Below, one piece after another: positions 1 through 8,540 of a stretch of DNA of 64,000 bases. The position numbers and the translations under genes were made by a program. Source of the stretch: Homoserinimonas sp. OAct 916 (GTDB lineage Bacteria > Actinomycetota > Actinomycetes > Actinomycetales > Microbacteriaceae); assembly GCF_003260275.1 (NCBI RefSeq), contig NZ_QJHB01000006.1, positions 62,001 through 126,000 of the forward strand, written 5' to 3'. The notes under the pieces are model-generated. The model did not search any database and was not told where the DNA came from. It worked only from the letters and a program-made list of their open reading frames with translations. Position 1 is the stretch's first letter, and each line of letters begins with the position of its first letter.

Positions 1-412
1 GGAAGATCGCACCCACGTTGGTGTGATCGACCACATCTTCCAGGACGACGATCGTGCTGGCGTCTCGCACAAGTTCGGCCACAGGAGCCAGCGGCGGCCG
101 ATGCATGGCCGCCAGCGCACCTCGGTGCAGGTTGAACCCTGTGAGCGACTCAAGAAGTTCAGGTTCACCGGTGAAGACGGTGATCTCCGGGTAATCCCGA
201 AACAGTTCGGCCATACGCGGTAGCCAGCGCTCCAGAACCAGCACTGAACGGGGGCGGTGCCCGGCAGCCAGGGCGCGGCCGATCACCTTCGGCGACTCGG
301 CAATATACAGGCCGCCCTCCGGCTCGCTGACGCGACGCAGGGCCACATCGGTGAGCCGGGAATAGTCGGAGATCTCCGGCTGGTCACGGTCGGTGACGGT
401 GATGACGCGCAT
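1..412 (-). CDS. TrmH/SpoU-family RNA 2'-O-methyltransferase, partial (cut by left edge)
   Basis: The reading frame starts at an ATG at 412 and runs off the window at base 1, giving about 137 N-terminal residues. It opens with MRVITVTDRDQPEISDYSRL and contains a stretch ending in EDVVDHTNVGAIF. That matches the N-x-G motif 1 of SpoU/TrmH SAM-dependent methyltransferases that modify rRNA or tRNA ribose. The preceding segment (GLYIAESPKVIGRAL, then GFNLHRGALAA) resembles the substrate-binding N-terminal domain of actinobacterial members. The C-terminal knotted SAM-binding half lies outside the window. Family is secure from the motif; target RNA is unknown. Confidence 0.85.
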   Translation of the reverse strand, partial: MRVITVTDRDQPEISDYSRLTDVALRRVSEPEGGLYIAESPKVIGRALAAGHRPRSVLVLERWLPRMAELFRDYPEITVFTGEPELLESLTGFNLHRGALAAMHRPPLAPVAELVRDASTIVVLEDVVDHTNVGAIF

Positions 413-590
413 GAGGCCCTTCCACGTGAGACAACCCGGTCGGGCCGCCATGAAACAATATCCGGTACCGGTGCGTTGTAGCTGGAGGTGGGCGTACGTC
501 GCGCCAACGATTGTGCCACAGTTCGGCCATGATTCTGCCGAACTTCCGCCACGGTTCTGCCAAACTCAGTAGTAGCAGGAATGGGATCTG

Positions 591-1508
591 ATGAACTCGT
601 CCGTCTCGGACAGGATGGCCGTTGATGCCATTCGTGGCGACGCGCCTCTCGATGCAGATCTGGTCCAGGCGGCTGCTGAGATCATGGCGCGAGGCCGCAC
701 CGTCGTCGTCACCGGAGCCGGCATCAGCACCGACTCCGGAATCCCCGACTATCGCGGCGCCGGCTCCACCCCGCGCACGCCGATGACGTTTCAGGAGTTC
801 CTCGCCGACCCGGCCAACCGCCGCCGTTACTGGGCTGGCAGTCATGCCGGCTGGCAGAGGTTCAACGGAAGCCTGCCGAACTCTGGACATCGAGTTCTGG
901 CGCGCCTGGAGAAGCGTGCGTTCGTCACCGGGGTGGTGACACAGAATGTCGATGGATTACACCAACGGGCTGGGTCGCATCACGTGGTAGAGGTGCACGG
1001 CAGCATGAACCGGGTGCGTTGCCTCGACTGCGGCCACGAGTTTCCGCGTGAGGAGATCGGGGCGCTGATCGATGCCGCGGTCGCCGGTGCTTCGCCGACG
1101 GCAAGGGGAACGGGAGGGAACCTGGCGCAGCCGGATGCCCACCGCCCGCTGGCACCCGACGGAGACGTCGACCAACCGCATGACGCCGACTTTCCCGTAC
1201 CTGATTGTCCACACTGCGGGGGCATGCTGAAGCCCGACGTCGTTTTCTTCGGTGAACTCATTCCCACGCCGACCTATCTTCGGGCCTCCACGCTGATCGG
1301 TCAATCCGATTCACTTCTGATCGCCGGTTCGTCCCTGGTCGTGAACTCGGGCATCAGGCTGCTCGAGCAGGCACGCCGCGCCGGCATGCCGGTGATCATC
1401 GTCAACCGGGGCGAAACCCGGGGCGACGATGCTGCGACGGTTAGGCTGGATGGTGGAACGTCCCAGATCCTGACCGCCATCGAGGCGAATCTGATCGGAC
1501 GGCTCTGA
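591..1508 (+). CDS. Sir2-family NAD-dependent protein deacylase (sirtuin)
   Basis: A 305-aa sirtuin, predicted to remove acyl groups from lysines using NAD+. The NAD-binding motif GAGISTDSGIPDYRG lies at about residues 42-56, TQNVDGLH at about 117-124, and the catalytic His in EVHG at about 136. Two zinc-ribbon Cys pairs (C144/C147 and C205/C208) are separated by an unusually long 57-residue segment rich in Ala, Gly and Asp, which resembles the SIRT4-like class II type. VVFFGE and GSSLVV complete the Rossmann core. ATG start at 591. It stands alone on the plus strand, divergent from the methyltransferase. The preferred acyl group cannot be told from sequence. Confidence 0.93.
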   Translation: MNSSVSDRMAVDAIRGDAPLDADLVQAAAEIMARGRTVVVTGAGISTDSGIPDYRGAGSTPRTPMTFQEFLADPANRRRYWAGSHAGWQRFNGSLPNSGHRVLARLEKRAFVTGVVTQNVDGLHQRAGSHHVVEVHGSMNRVRCLDCGHEFPREEIGALIDAAVAGASPTARGTGGNLAQPDAHRPLAPDGDVDQPHDADFPVPDCPHCGGMLKPDVVFFGELIPTPTYLRASTLIGQSDSLLIAGSSLVVNSGIRLLEQARRAGMPVIIVNRGETRGDDAATVRLDGGTSQILTAIEANLIGRL

Positions 1509-1612
1509 CAGTTGCCGCACGGGCGCACTTGCGACCGTGGGTGCCGCGGTATCACTCCACCCCTGCGGGTTTGAGACAGAGAAGACTGGCGCCGCCAGAG
1601 AGGAATCCCCGA

Positions 1613-2215
1613 ATGACTACGCTTGTTCTGGTTCGCCACGGGCAGACGGATTGGAATCGTGAGCGACGCATCCAAGGGTTGACCGACATCCCCCTGAATG
1701 AGACCGGTAGGCAGCAGGCGCTCGATGCTGCAGGGAGGCTTCGAGGTCGCTCCTGGGACGGAGTGATCACCAGCCCGTTGTCTCGGGCACGTGACACGGC
1801 TCTGATCATCTCAGAACAGTTGTCGCTTCCCGCTCCTGTGTCGGTTGCCGAGATCTCCGAACGCAACTTCGGTGAGGGCGAGGGACTCACCGGGGAAGAG
1901 GTGCTGGAGCGCTTTCCGGACGGGGTGCTGATCCCCGGACGGGAGACGCGCGCGCAGGTCGCTGCGAGGGTGACCCCGGCGCTTGCCGAGCTCGCCGCGA
2001 GCCGTCCCGGCCAATCATTGATCGTGGTGACCCACGGCGGGGTGATCGGCACGATGCTGCGCTATGTCTCGGGTGGCGCACTTCCTCTGCCGGGTGAGTT
2101 GATCACAAACGGCTCCGTGCACGAGTTCGGTTTCAGAGACGGGCAGTTGGTGCTGGTTCGCGGTGAAGAGGTGCACGGCCCACGCGACCCGGTCTCGGCT
2201 TCTTTGATGGGTTGA
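1613..2215 (+). CDS. histidine phosphatase family protein (phosphoglycerate mutase-like)
   Basis: A 200-aa member of the histidine phosphatase superfamily. The RHG phospho-acceptor motif (LVRHGQTDWN) sits at residues 6-15, with His9 as nucleophile. The second catalytic His is in VVTHGGVIG near residue 144. I chose the ATG at 1613 over the upstream in-frame start at 1529 because AGAGGAAT precedes 1613 at ribosome-binding distance and the family motif then sits at the N terminus as usual. The frame tail-to-tail faces the glycosyltransferase at 2239. Substrate is unknown; related proteins act on sugar phosphates, cobalamin precursors or nucleotides. Confidence 0.9.
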   Translation: MTTLVLVRHGQTDWNRERRIQGLTDIPLNETGRQQALDAAGRLRGRSWDGVITSPLSRARDTALIISEQLSLPAPVSVAEISERNFGEGEGLTGEEVLERFPDGVLIPGRETRAQVAARVTPALAELAASRPGQSLIVVTHGGVIGTMLRYVSGGALPLPGELITNGSVHEFGFRDGQLVLVRGEEVHGPRDPVSASLMG

Positions 2216-2238
2216 TCGTCGTCTCCCCGCCAAGCGAG

Positions 2239-3318
2239 TCAACCTGAGGGTTTGGCGACCGTCTCACGGATAAAGGTGAGAAGCTCAGCAGCAGACCGCT
2301 GCCAGGTGAACAGTGAGGCCTGGTGGCGGGAGGCGACGGAGCGAATCTGCCACTGTTCTGGCTCGGCCAACGAGGTGACCGCAGCCGCGATGGAGGCTGG
2401 ATCCTCCTGATCGAAGAAGACGGCGGCCTCGCCGCCGATCTCTCGAAAGATCGCAATGTCACTCACTGCCACAGGCGTACCCAACGCCATGGCTTCGACC
2501 AGTGGAATGCCGAAACCCTCTTCTCTGGATGCAGTGACGAGGGCAGTGGCCTCCCCCAGAACCTGGCGATACTCCTCGTCGCTGGCGCCGTCGTGGAACA
2601 CCAGGCTGCCGAGCGGTGCCACCGCTTCAAGCGCGCTGCGCTCTGATTCACTGGCCCGGCTCATCAGGTGCAACACATAGCCCGGAAGTTCGTGCAGGGC
2701 GCGGGCGAGCATGTCCACGTTCTTGTAGGGCATATACGACCCCATGTAGACAAGGCTTCGGGCGTCGGACCGGTTTCGAACCGTGATCAGAGCCGCGCCG
2801 GGAACCTCGGCGGCATTCGGCACCACGGCGACCGGCCTCCGGGTGAGGTCGTGCTCGGCCAACAGACTGCCGGTGGTGTCAGAGACCACGACGACCGCGT
2901 CTGCCCGGTTCAGAAGCATCCTCTGAGGCCACCAGGCGAGGTGGTACAGCCGCCAGAGCAGCCGGATGGGCAGGCTCAACGAGGGCGGCGGGGTGCGGTG
3001 CCGGTAATAGATCAGGTCGTGCACCGTCAGGATCAGCCGATAGCGCCTGCCCCAGGAGCCCATGGTCTGCATGGGTGAGAACACCACATCGGGGCGCAGC
3101 CTATTCACCTGGAGGGCGATCAGCGGTTCGCGCACGCTGGTGGGCGAGCTCACCAGCTCCCACGGAAGTGCAGGCAGCAGCTCCAGTTGACGATGGTCGC
3201 TGATCAGCATGGTCACCGGGTGCAGTGCGGCCAACGCCTCAACCAACCGGGCGGTGTACCGGCTGATGCCGTCATGGCGGCCGATTCGGGTGTATCTGCA
3301 GTCGAAGACGATCCTCAT
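2239..3318 (-). CDS. glycosyltransferase family 4-type protein
   Basis: A 359-aa GT-B fold glycosyltransferase. The N terminus MRIVFDCRYTRIGRHDGISR has the glycine-rich acceptor-side loop. The C-terminal half has the donor-binding region GSYMPYKNVDMLARAL and the EX7E-like block EEGFGIPLVEAMALG, typical of GT4 (mannosyl/glucosyltransferase-like) enzymes. Its start overlaps the stop of the upstream alpha/beta-hydrolase gene by four bases (ATGA), so the two are very likely translationally coupled. There is no signal peptide, so it should act on the cytosolic face of the membrane or in the cytosol. Donor and acceptor are unknown; cell-envelope glycoconjugates are a reasonable guess. Confidence 0.88.
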   Translation of the reverse strand: MRIVFDCRYTRIGRHDGISRYTARLVEALAALHPVTMLISDHRQLELLPALPWELVSSPTSVREPLIALQVNRLRPDVVFSPMQTMGSWGRRYRLILTVHDLIYYRHRTPPPSLSLPIRLLWRLYHLAWWPQRMLLNRADAVVVVSDTTGSLLAEHDLTRRPVAVVPNAAEVPGAALITVRNRSDARSLVYMGSYMPYKNVDMLARALHELPGYVLHLMSRASESERSALEAVAPLGSLVFHDGASDEEYRQVLGEATALVTASREEGFGIPLVEAMALGTPVAVSDIAIFREIGGEAAVFFDQEDPASIAAAVTSLAEPEQWQIRSVASRHQASLFTWQRSAAELLTFIRETVAKPSG

Positions 3319-4271
3319 CGGCCGCCCTCGCCCGGCGCAGCAGCAGCGAAATAGGACGCACCGAGTCGTGGCTCGCTGAGAAAAGTGCGAATCAACGCGG
3401 CCGCGGCCGCGGGGGTCTCGTAATGGATCAAATGCCCGACGCCGTCGATCACATGCAGGGTCGCGTCTGGAAAGAGTCGGGCCAACTCCCGCTGCTTCGC
3501 GACCGTGGTGATGTCATCCCGTTCGGCGGCAATCAACAGGGTCGGGACGGTGATCTGCCCGGCGAACTCGCTCACATCATTGCCGATCGACGCGCGAAAG
3601 GACTCAAGAACGACCTCGCGGCTCGCGAAGGCGCTGAAGTACCGATCGTGTTGGTCGTGGATCCAGCGCCTGAGGGCGGGTACCCGAGTCTTGACCATAG
3701 CCAGACTGGTGACCCTTACGATCACCCGATTCTTCAACAGTGCGAAACCGAGCTTCGGCGGCAGAATGGCGCCCAACCAGTAGTAGAACACTGCCAGCCG
3801 CGTGAGCACACCCCGCGGGCCGCGCAGGGCCGGCGCAGCGATCGGGTTGATCAGTACCAGGGAATCGACGGTGAGGTGTGAAGACACAGCGGCGGAGGCC
3901 ACGATGGAGCCGAATGAATGCCCGAGAACCGTCACCCGCCCGCGGATTGCCATTGATTCGACCAGTGCGGTCAGCCAGGTCGCGTAGGCCCCGAGGTCGT
4001 GGGTGCGACCGGGCAACGGTTCTGACTCGCCGAAACCGGGCAGGTCGGGCGCAATGATGCGCGCTGGTGCCAGTTGGGCGATCACCTGCTCGAGGCCGTG
4101 GTGATCGCCTCGGAATCCGTGGACGACGACGATGGCGTCAGATGCATCCGGATCACCGTACTGCCAGTAGTACGTGCGGCTGCCGAGCACCCGCGTCTGG
4201 CGGCGCACGCCGGTTGTCGGTTGAGGCGGTGCCTGATGGTGCGAGGAGGGGTACGGCGCGGGTTGTGTCAT
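3315..4271 (-). CDS. alpha/beta-fold hydrolase
   Basis: A 318-aa alpha/beta hydrolase. The oxyanion-hole strand IVVVHGFRGDH is at about residues 47-57 and the nucleophile elbow GHSFGS at 117-122 (Ser119). The acid is probably an Asp in the segment AAERDDITT, and the catalytic His is in GVGHLIHYE. A Pro/Gln-rich N-terminal tail of about 25 residues precedes the fold and no lipoprotein or signal sequence is visible. It is the first gene of a two-gene unit, sharing an ATGA overlap with the glycosyltransferase downstream. The substrate is unknown; family members include esterases, lipases and epoxide hydrolases. Confidence 0.9.
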   Translation of the reverse strand: MTQPAPYPSSHHQAPPQPTTGVRRQTRVLGSRTYYWQYGDPDASDAIVVVHGFRGDHHGLEQVIAQLAPARIIAPDLPGFGESEPLPGRTHDLGAYATWLTALVESMAIRGRVTVLGHSFGSIVASAAVSSHLTVDSLVLINPIAAPALRGPRGVLTRLAVFYYWLGAILPPKLGFALLKNRVIVRVTSLAMVKTRVPALRRWIHDQHDRYFSAFASREVVLESFRASIGNDVSEFAGQITVPTLLIAAERDDITTVAKQRELARLFPDATLHVIDGVGHLIHYETPAAAAALIRTFLSEPRLGASYFAAAAPGEGGR

Positions 4272-4450
4272 CCCTTCCAGCTTAGGCCGACTGATGTCAC
4301 AGCCCCGACGAATCTGGAGCCTGCCCGATGCAGCCTGATCAGGGTTGGCCGCGTCCGGCGCCGGCGTTCAGGCATCAGTCATAGACTCATCAGCGGGTTC
4401 ATCACCTTGTCATCCACATTCAAGTCCATCCCAGTTCCCTGAGGAGTCTT

Positions 4451-6166
4451 GTGAGTTTCACCGCCCCCATCCAGCTTCCGGGCCTTGTCCTCAACCCGCA
4501 GTGGTACCGCAGTGCGGTGTTCTACGAGGTGATGATTCGAGCGTTCGTCGACAGCAAGGGCGATGGTGCAGGAGACCTCACGGGGCTGGCCTCGAAACTG
4601 GACTATCTGCAGTGGTTGGGGGTGGACGCGCTCTGGGTGCCGCCGTTCTTCACGTCGCCTCTCAAAGACGGAGGCTATGACGTCTCCGACTACAAAGCGA
4701 TCCTGCCCGAGTTCGGAACGGTCGAAGAGTTCCGTGACCTGGTGACAAAGGTGCACGAGCGCAACATGCGTATCATCATGGACCTGCCGCTGAACCACAC
4801 GTCTGACCAGCACGATTGGTTCGAACAATCGCGCACCGACCCGGATGGGCCATACGGCGACTTCTACGTCTGGAGCGACACCGACGAGAAGTTCCCCAAC
4901 GTGCGCATCATCTTCACCGACTATGAAGACTCCAACTGGGCATTTGACCCGGTCAGGCGGCAGTTCTACTTTCACCGCTTCTTCTCCCACCAGCCAGACC
5001 TCAACTACGAGAACCCGGCTGTGCATGCCGCGATCTTCGACGTTGTTCGTTTCTGGCTCGCCATGGGAGTGGACGGCTTTCGGTTGGACGCAATCCCCTA
5101 CCTGTATGAGTCGGAGGAGGGCAACGGAGAGGGCGAGCCGCCCACCCACGACTTCATTCGAGCACTGCGGTCGATGGTGGACGACGAGTTTCCGGGCCGA
5201 GTGCTGATCGCCGAGGCGAATCAGTGGCCGCGCGAGGTTGCCGCATTTCTCGGCACCGACGAAGAGCCGGAATGCCACATGGCCTTCGACTTTCCGGTGA
5301 TGCCGCGCATCTTCTACTCCCTGCGCTCCCAACACGCCGGCGAATTGATCCAAGTGCTGTCAGAAACGACGGACATTCCGACCGGGGCCGGTTGGGCAGT
5401 ATTCCTGCGCAACCACGACGAACTCACACTGGAGATGGTGTCGGAGGAGTACCGTCAGGCAATGTACGGCTGGTACGCCTACGACCCGCGCATGCGTGTG
5501 AACGTGGGCATCCGCCGGCGCCTGGCGCCGCTGCTCGACAACTCGCGTTCAGAGCTGGAGCTCGTGCACGCCCTGCTGTTCTCGCTCGAGGGCAGCCCCT
5601 TCTTGTACTACGGCGATGAGATCGGCATGGGTGACAATATCTGGTTGCCGGATCGTGACTCGTCGCGCACCCCGATGCAATGGACCCCAGATCGCAATGC
5701 GGGCTTCTCGTCTGCCGACCCGGGCCAGCTCTACCTGCCCGTTGTTCAATCGCTCGTCTACCACTACAGCCACGTCAACGTTGAGGCCCAGCTGGCACAA
5801 TCCCGCTCCCTGCTGCACTGGGTGCGCAACGTGATCCACGTGCGCAAGGCGCACCCGGCGTTCGGACTCGGGTCGATGCACGTTCTGGAGACTGACCACG
5901 AATCCGTGTTGGCCTTTGTGCGCTCCCACGAAGGCGCCGTCAGCCATCCGAGCGAGCCAGCAGAAGATATCCTCTGCGTGTTCAGCTTCGCCCACAATCC
6001 GATCTCGGTCACAATTTCAGCGGAGCAGTGGGCGGACCGTACGCTGACCGACGTGTTCGGAGGCGAGCGTTTTCCTTCGGTAGGAGCAGACGGCTTGATC
6101 ACCCTCACGCTGGGAACACAGAGCTTCTACTGGCTGCACCTGGGGCACCCCACCAGGCGGCACTGA
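4451..6166 (+). CDS. treS: maltose alpha-D-glucosyltransferase (trehalose synthase)
   Basis: A 571-aa GH13 enzyme that interconverts maltose and trehalose. N-terminal segment WYRSAVFYEVMIRAF and the block DGGYDVSDY are characteristic of TreS. The catalytic triad is visible: nucleophile Asp in DGFRLDAI (about residue 211), acid/base Glu in LIAEANQ (about 254) and the transition-state Asp in RNHDE (about 322). GTG start at 4451 is supported by GAGGAGTC just upstream. There is no fused maltokinase domain, and neither pep2, glgB nor glgE is adjacent. glgA and glgC lie about 8 kb away, so trehalose, glycogen and maltose-1-phosphate metabolism may connect in this organism. Confidence 0.95.
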   Translation: MSFTAPIQLPGLVLNPQWYRSAVFYEVMIRAFVDSKGDGAGDLTGLASKLDYLQWLGVDALWVPPFFTSPLKDGGYDVSDYKAILPEFGTVEEFRDLVTKVHERNMRIIMDLPLNHTSDQHDWFEQSRTDPDGPYGDFYVWSDTDEKFPNVRIIFTDYEDSNWAFDPVRRQFYFHRFFSHQPDLNYENPAVHAAIFDVVRFWLAMGVDGFRLDAIPYLYESEEGNGEGEPPTHDFIRALRSMVDDEFPGRVLIAEANQWPREVAAFLGTDEEPECHMAFDFPVMPRIFYSLRSQHAGELIQVLSETTDIPTGAGWAVFLRNHDELTLEMVSEEYRQAMYGWYAYDPRMRVNVGIRRRLAPLLDNSRSELELVHALLFSLEGSPFLYYGDEIGMGDNIWLPDRDSSRTPMQWTPDRNAGFSSADPGQLYLPVVQSLVYHYSHVNVEAQLAQSRSLLHWVRNVIHVRKAHPAFGLGSMHVLETDHESVLAFVRSHEGAVSHPSEPAEDILCVFSFAHNPISVTISAEQWADRTLTDVFGGERFPSVGADGLITLTLGTQSFYWLHLGHPTRRH

Positions 6167-6168
6167 GG

Positions 6169-6240
6169 GGCGCGCCGAGGGTCGCGCCGAGGGTCGATTA
6201 CAGCTCAGGTAGTACAGCTCAGCGAGTACAGCGGGTACCG
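6169..6240. repeat. two short tandem repeats downstream of treS
   Basis: Immediately after the treS stop there are two copies of a 12-bp GCGCCGAGGGTC-like unit. These are followed by three copies of a 14-bp unit beginning TACAGC at 6199, 6213 and 6227. The third copy is degenerate. No coding potential is evident. The pattern looks like replication-slippage expansion and recurs elsewhere in this window. Confidence 0.75.
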
Positions 6241-6299
6241 CTCGGAGGCGGACGCACAGTCTCGCAGCCGGTGTCAGTGGCTCCCAATAGAGTGGTCAC

Positions 6300-7037
6300 G
6301 TGAACATCAGTCAAGAAGTCAGTACCGAAATCGAAGCGACAGCCCCAATGCCGAGTTGGTACGAAAAGGTCGGTGTCTTCGACCTCGAGACCACAGGCAT
6401 CGATACCTCAACGTGCCGAATCGTCACCGCGCACGTCGGGGTTCTTGATGCCGCCGGGCAGCCGATTCAGGGAACCGATTGGCTGATAGATCCGGGCGTC
6501 GAGATTCCGGCACAGGCCACCGCAGTGCACAAGATCACCACTGAACATGCCCGCGAGCACGGGCGGCCGCCGGCCGAGTCGATTGCTGAGATCGTGGCCG
6601 CCCTGTCGACGCTTCTGAGCCAAGGCGTGCCGGTCGTGGTCTACAACGCGCCGTATGACCTGAGCCTGTTGGCACACGAGGCGCGTCGCCATGGCCTTCC
6701 GGTGCTCGACTCCCCGGCGCCGATCATCGATCCACTGGTGATCGACAAGGCCGTCGATCGCTACCGCAAGGGTAAACGCACCCTGGAGGCGGCGACCGCC
6801 GTCTACGGGGTCTTCCTTGAAGACGCGCACAACGCTGCTGCCGACGCCATCGCTGCCGGACGCGTGGCGCAGGCACTGGGCCGCAAATACTCCGAGGCGC
6901 TGGAGTTCAGCGCAGACGAGTTGCACAACCGCCAGGTGGGTTGGAGCCAGGATCAGGCCGCAAGCTTCCAGGAGTACATGCGCGAGAAGCGGAATGAGCC
7001 GCAGTTCGTGGCTTCCGGCGCCTGGCCGCTGCGCTAG
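6300..7037 (+). CDS. DEDDh 3'-5' exonuclease (DNA polymerase III epsilon-like)
   Basis: A 245-aa exonuclease-domain protein. Exo I motif VFDLETTGIDT near residues 23-33 supplies the first Asp/Glu pair. ExoII is in VVYNAPYDLSLL (Asp near 121), and the Exo III block EDAHNAAADAIAA has the His and Asp of the DEDDh type. The start is GTG at 6300. It stands alone, and actinobacteria commonly carry such epsilon-like proteins apart from dnaE. It could be a proofreading subunit or an independent DNA/RNA-trimming exonuclease. No helicase or endonuclease domain is fused; the last 50 residues are an uncharacterised tail. Confidence 0.9.
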   Translation: MNISQEVSTEIEATAPMPSWYEKVGVFDLETTGIDTSTCRIVTAHVGVLDAAGQPIQGTDWLIDPGVEIPAQATAVHKITTEHAREHGRPPAESIAEIVAALSTLLSQGVPVVVYNAPYDLSLLAHEARRHGLPVLDSPAPIIDPLVIDKAVDRYRKGKRTLEAATAVYGVFLEDAHNAAADAIAAGRVAQALGRKYSEALEFSADELHNRQVGWSQDQAASFQEYMREKRNEPQFVASGAWPLR

Positions 7038-7073
7038 TCAGAGGCTGTTCTCGCCAAGCCTGCACTGAATCAG

Positions 7074-7169
7074 GGCTGTGCTCAACCACGGCTGTGCTCA
7101 ACCAAGGCTGTGCTCAATCAAGGCTGTGCTCAACCACGGCTGTGCTCAACCAAGGCTGTGCTCAACCAC
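7074..7169. repeat. six-copy 16-bp tandem repeat
   Basis: Six head-to-tail copies of GGCTGTGCTCAACCA(C/A) occupy 7074-7169 without spacers. Copy 3 has CAATCA instead of CAACCA; the others differ only at the last base, which alternates C and A. The block lies between the 3' end of the exonuclease gene and the rpmE2 terminator. The short frame through it only encodes the repeat and is not a gene. Confidence 0.95.
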
Positions 7170-7194
7170 GGCCACGACCCACACTTTGAGACAG

Positions 7195-7230
7195 CACGAA
7201 GGCGACCGGCAGATGCCGATCGCCTTCGTG
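7195..7230 (-). terminator. hairpin terminator of rpmE2
   Basis: A perfect 11-bp inverted repeat, CACGAAGGCGA with TCGCCTTCGTG, has a 14-base loop. It lies 14 bases beyond the rpmE2 stop codon on the minus strand. Only a weak T-rich stretch follows. It could also stop plus-strand transcription coming from the exonuclease gene. Confidence 0.75.
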
Positions 7231-7243
7231 AATGACTGGGTGC

Positions 7244-7495
7244 TTAGGAGCCGAAGCCCTTGTAGCGGGTGTTGAACTTCTCAACGCGGCCGGCCGAGTC
7301 CATGATGCGCTGCTTGCCGGTGTAGAACGGGTGCGACTCCGACGAGATCTCGACGTCGATCACCGGGTAGGTCTTGCCGTCTTCCCACTCGATGGTCTTC
7401 GCGCTGCCGACGGTGGAACGCGTCAGGAACGCCTTGCCCGAGGCCAGGTCGCGAAACACAACCGGGGCGTACGTGGGGTGGATGCCAGACTTCAT
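7244..7495 (-). CDS. rpmE2: 50S ribosomal protein L31, type B
   Basis: An 83-aa L31 paralogue of the type B (cysteine-free) class. It starts [20 protein letters not shown] and contains the family block [12 protein letters not shown]. Type A L31 binds zinc through Cys residues; none is present here. The ATG at 7495 is preferred over an in-frame start 24 codons upstream because GAAGGTAG sits just 5' of it and it gives the standard N terminus. In many actinobacteria type B L31 is controlled by Zur, but I see no Zur-like palindrome in the upstream region, so it may be the constitutive L31. Confidence 0.96.
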   Translation of the reverse strand: MKSGIHPTYAPVVFRDLASGKAFLTRSTVGSAKTIEWEDGKTYPVIDVEISSESHPFYTGKQRIMDSAGRVEKFNTRYKGFGS

Positions 7496-7682
7496 GAAAA
7501 CTACCTTCGCGATTCGAATATTGGGGACTCGAGCAGGGCTCGAAAGCTGCGGCGGTCTTTCGACCAACGATCAATCGTAGCAGATGCCCGGCCGATGCAT
7601 CACAGCTTGGATGACGGTTGCTCTGCGGCGCGTCATCGAGTCGCGAAGTCAGAACTATTCACTCCGATGGTTGGATGGTCGA

Positions 7683-7980
7683 ATGAGACAACAACGCGGT
7701 TCAGTGATCTGGCCGGTGGTGCACGACGAGCGCCGTGCCCTGATCAAAGACTTGGAGCAACTGCCTGCCGCCGACTGGGAGACCCCGTCATTGCAGCGAT
7801 TGGGATGTGCACGACGTTGTGGCACACCTCGTCGATACGGTGTGCTCCTGGCGGAGAGACTGCCACAAGCTGCAGCGTCAGGGCCAGCATGGGACCGGAC
7901 ATCAAAGAGGCACAACGATCGGTGCGCCCAGGGTCGCCATCGCAACGGGCACAGCACGGCACCCACACAACTTCGTGACC
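7683..7980 (+). pseudogene. maleylpyruvate isomerase/TIGR03083-family remnant, frameshifted
   Basis: From the ATG at 7683, frame 1 encodes a protein N terminus with IWPVVHDERRALIKDLEQL and ADWETPSL. This is the opening of mycothiol-dependent maleylpyruvate isomerase-like (DinB-fold) proteins. The frame changes at about 7791; the next frame then continues the family motif as CSDWDVHDVVAHLVDTV, including the conserved His-Asp...His metal-binding pattern. After about 7845 no frame gives a convincing continuation, so the rest is decayed or lost (intact members are about 200 aa). I infer a dead gene. A sequencing error could explain the first shift, but not the loss of the C-terminal part. Confidence 0.7.
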
Positions 7981-8027
7981 TGGTCGAGAAGATTGATTGA
8001 GAAGATTGGCTGGGCGAAGAATTTTCC

Positions 8028-8420
8028 TTACGCCGAGGTCAGCGTGAGTAGGGCTCGCATCGCATCACCGGCACGCTCATAGGGCACGAACACGTGGTCG
8101 TGGGTGTACCCGGCGACAACGTTGGCGCTGATGTTCTCGGCCGTGAGTACGCGACTGATCGCGGCAGTCAGCCCCACTGCATCCAGTGACGAGTGAACCT
8201 CGAGGGTGATCCAGGCAGCGACGTAGTTGTAAGCGAGCCCCAGCTCGTCTGCCTGTTCCTTTGCGATGACCAGGGTCAGGCCTTCCTGCTCTCGTACCGT
8301 GACGATTGGGACGATGCCCGCGGGAACATCCGCTTTGACCCTCGCGTAGACAAATCGGCCATCGTTCAACCGGGGCGACATTGTGCGCAACAACGTATCC
8401 AGATTCGTCTCTCCGGTCAC
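8028..8420 (-). CDS. ACT domain-containing protein
   Basis: A 130-aa protein made of two ACT-like halves: FVYARVKADVPAGIVPIVTV and WITLEVHSSLDAVGLTAAIS. It ends in a segment (HDHVFVPYERAGDAMRAL) found in small stand-alone ACT proteins. ACT domains usually bind amino acids and regulate metabolic enzymes. GTG start at 8420 with GGGAGG seven bases upstream. It is divergent from the DUF1697 gene. The ligand is unknown. Confidence 0.85.
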   Translation of the reverse strand: MTGETNLDTLLRTMSPRLNDGRFVYARVKADVPAGIVPIVTVREQEGLTLVIAKEQADELGLAYNYVAAWITLEVHSSLDAVGLTAAISRVLTAENISANVVAGYTHDHVFVPYERAGDAMRALLTLTSA

Positions 8421-8527
8421 TGTGCCTCCCCTTGCTCTGGACTCATCCTAGGCGTCGCTCGCATTGGAGCCGGGTCAACGGGGAGGAACCTCGGCGGGGC
8501 CGGGCTGAACCCGACTCGGGCGGTGGC

Positions 8528-8540
8528 TAGCATTATTGAC
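8528..8540 (+). promoter_or_regulatory. putative -10 box giving a leaderless DUF1697 mRNA
   Basis: TAGCAT (8528-8533) fits the actinobacterial TANNNT -10 pattern. It is followed by exactly seven bases before the ATG at 8541, so the expected transcription start falls on or next to the A of ATG. No Shine-Dalgarno sequence lies at the usual distance. The -35 region is not consensus. Confidence 0.5.

Noticed and set aside
4379-5353. A 324-codon minus-strand frame antisense to treS
   Set aside because: Composition mirrors the GC-skewed third positions of treS and no motif is present.
7074-7169. CRISPR array
   Set aside because: The repeats are contiguous with no spacers, the unit is only 16 bp and no cas gene is present.
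7078-7275. Short plus-strand frame through the 16-bp repeat and the terminator
   Set aside because: Its sequence only translates the repeat (LNHGCAQPRLC) and then reads into rpmE2 antisense.
7496-7580. Zur-type operator before rpmE2
   Set aside because: No AT-rich TGANAATNATTNTCA-like palindrome is present.
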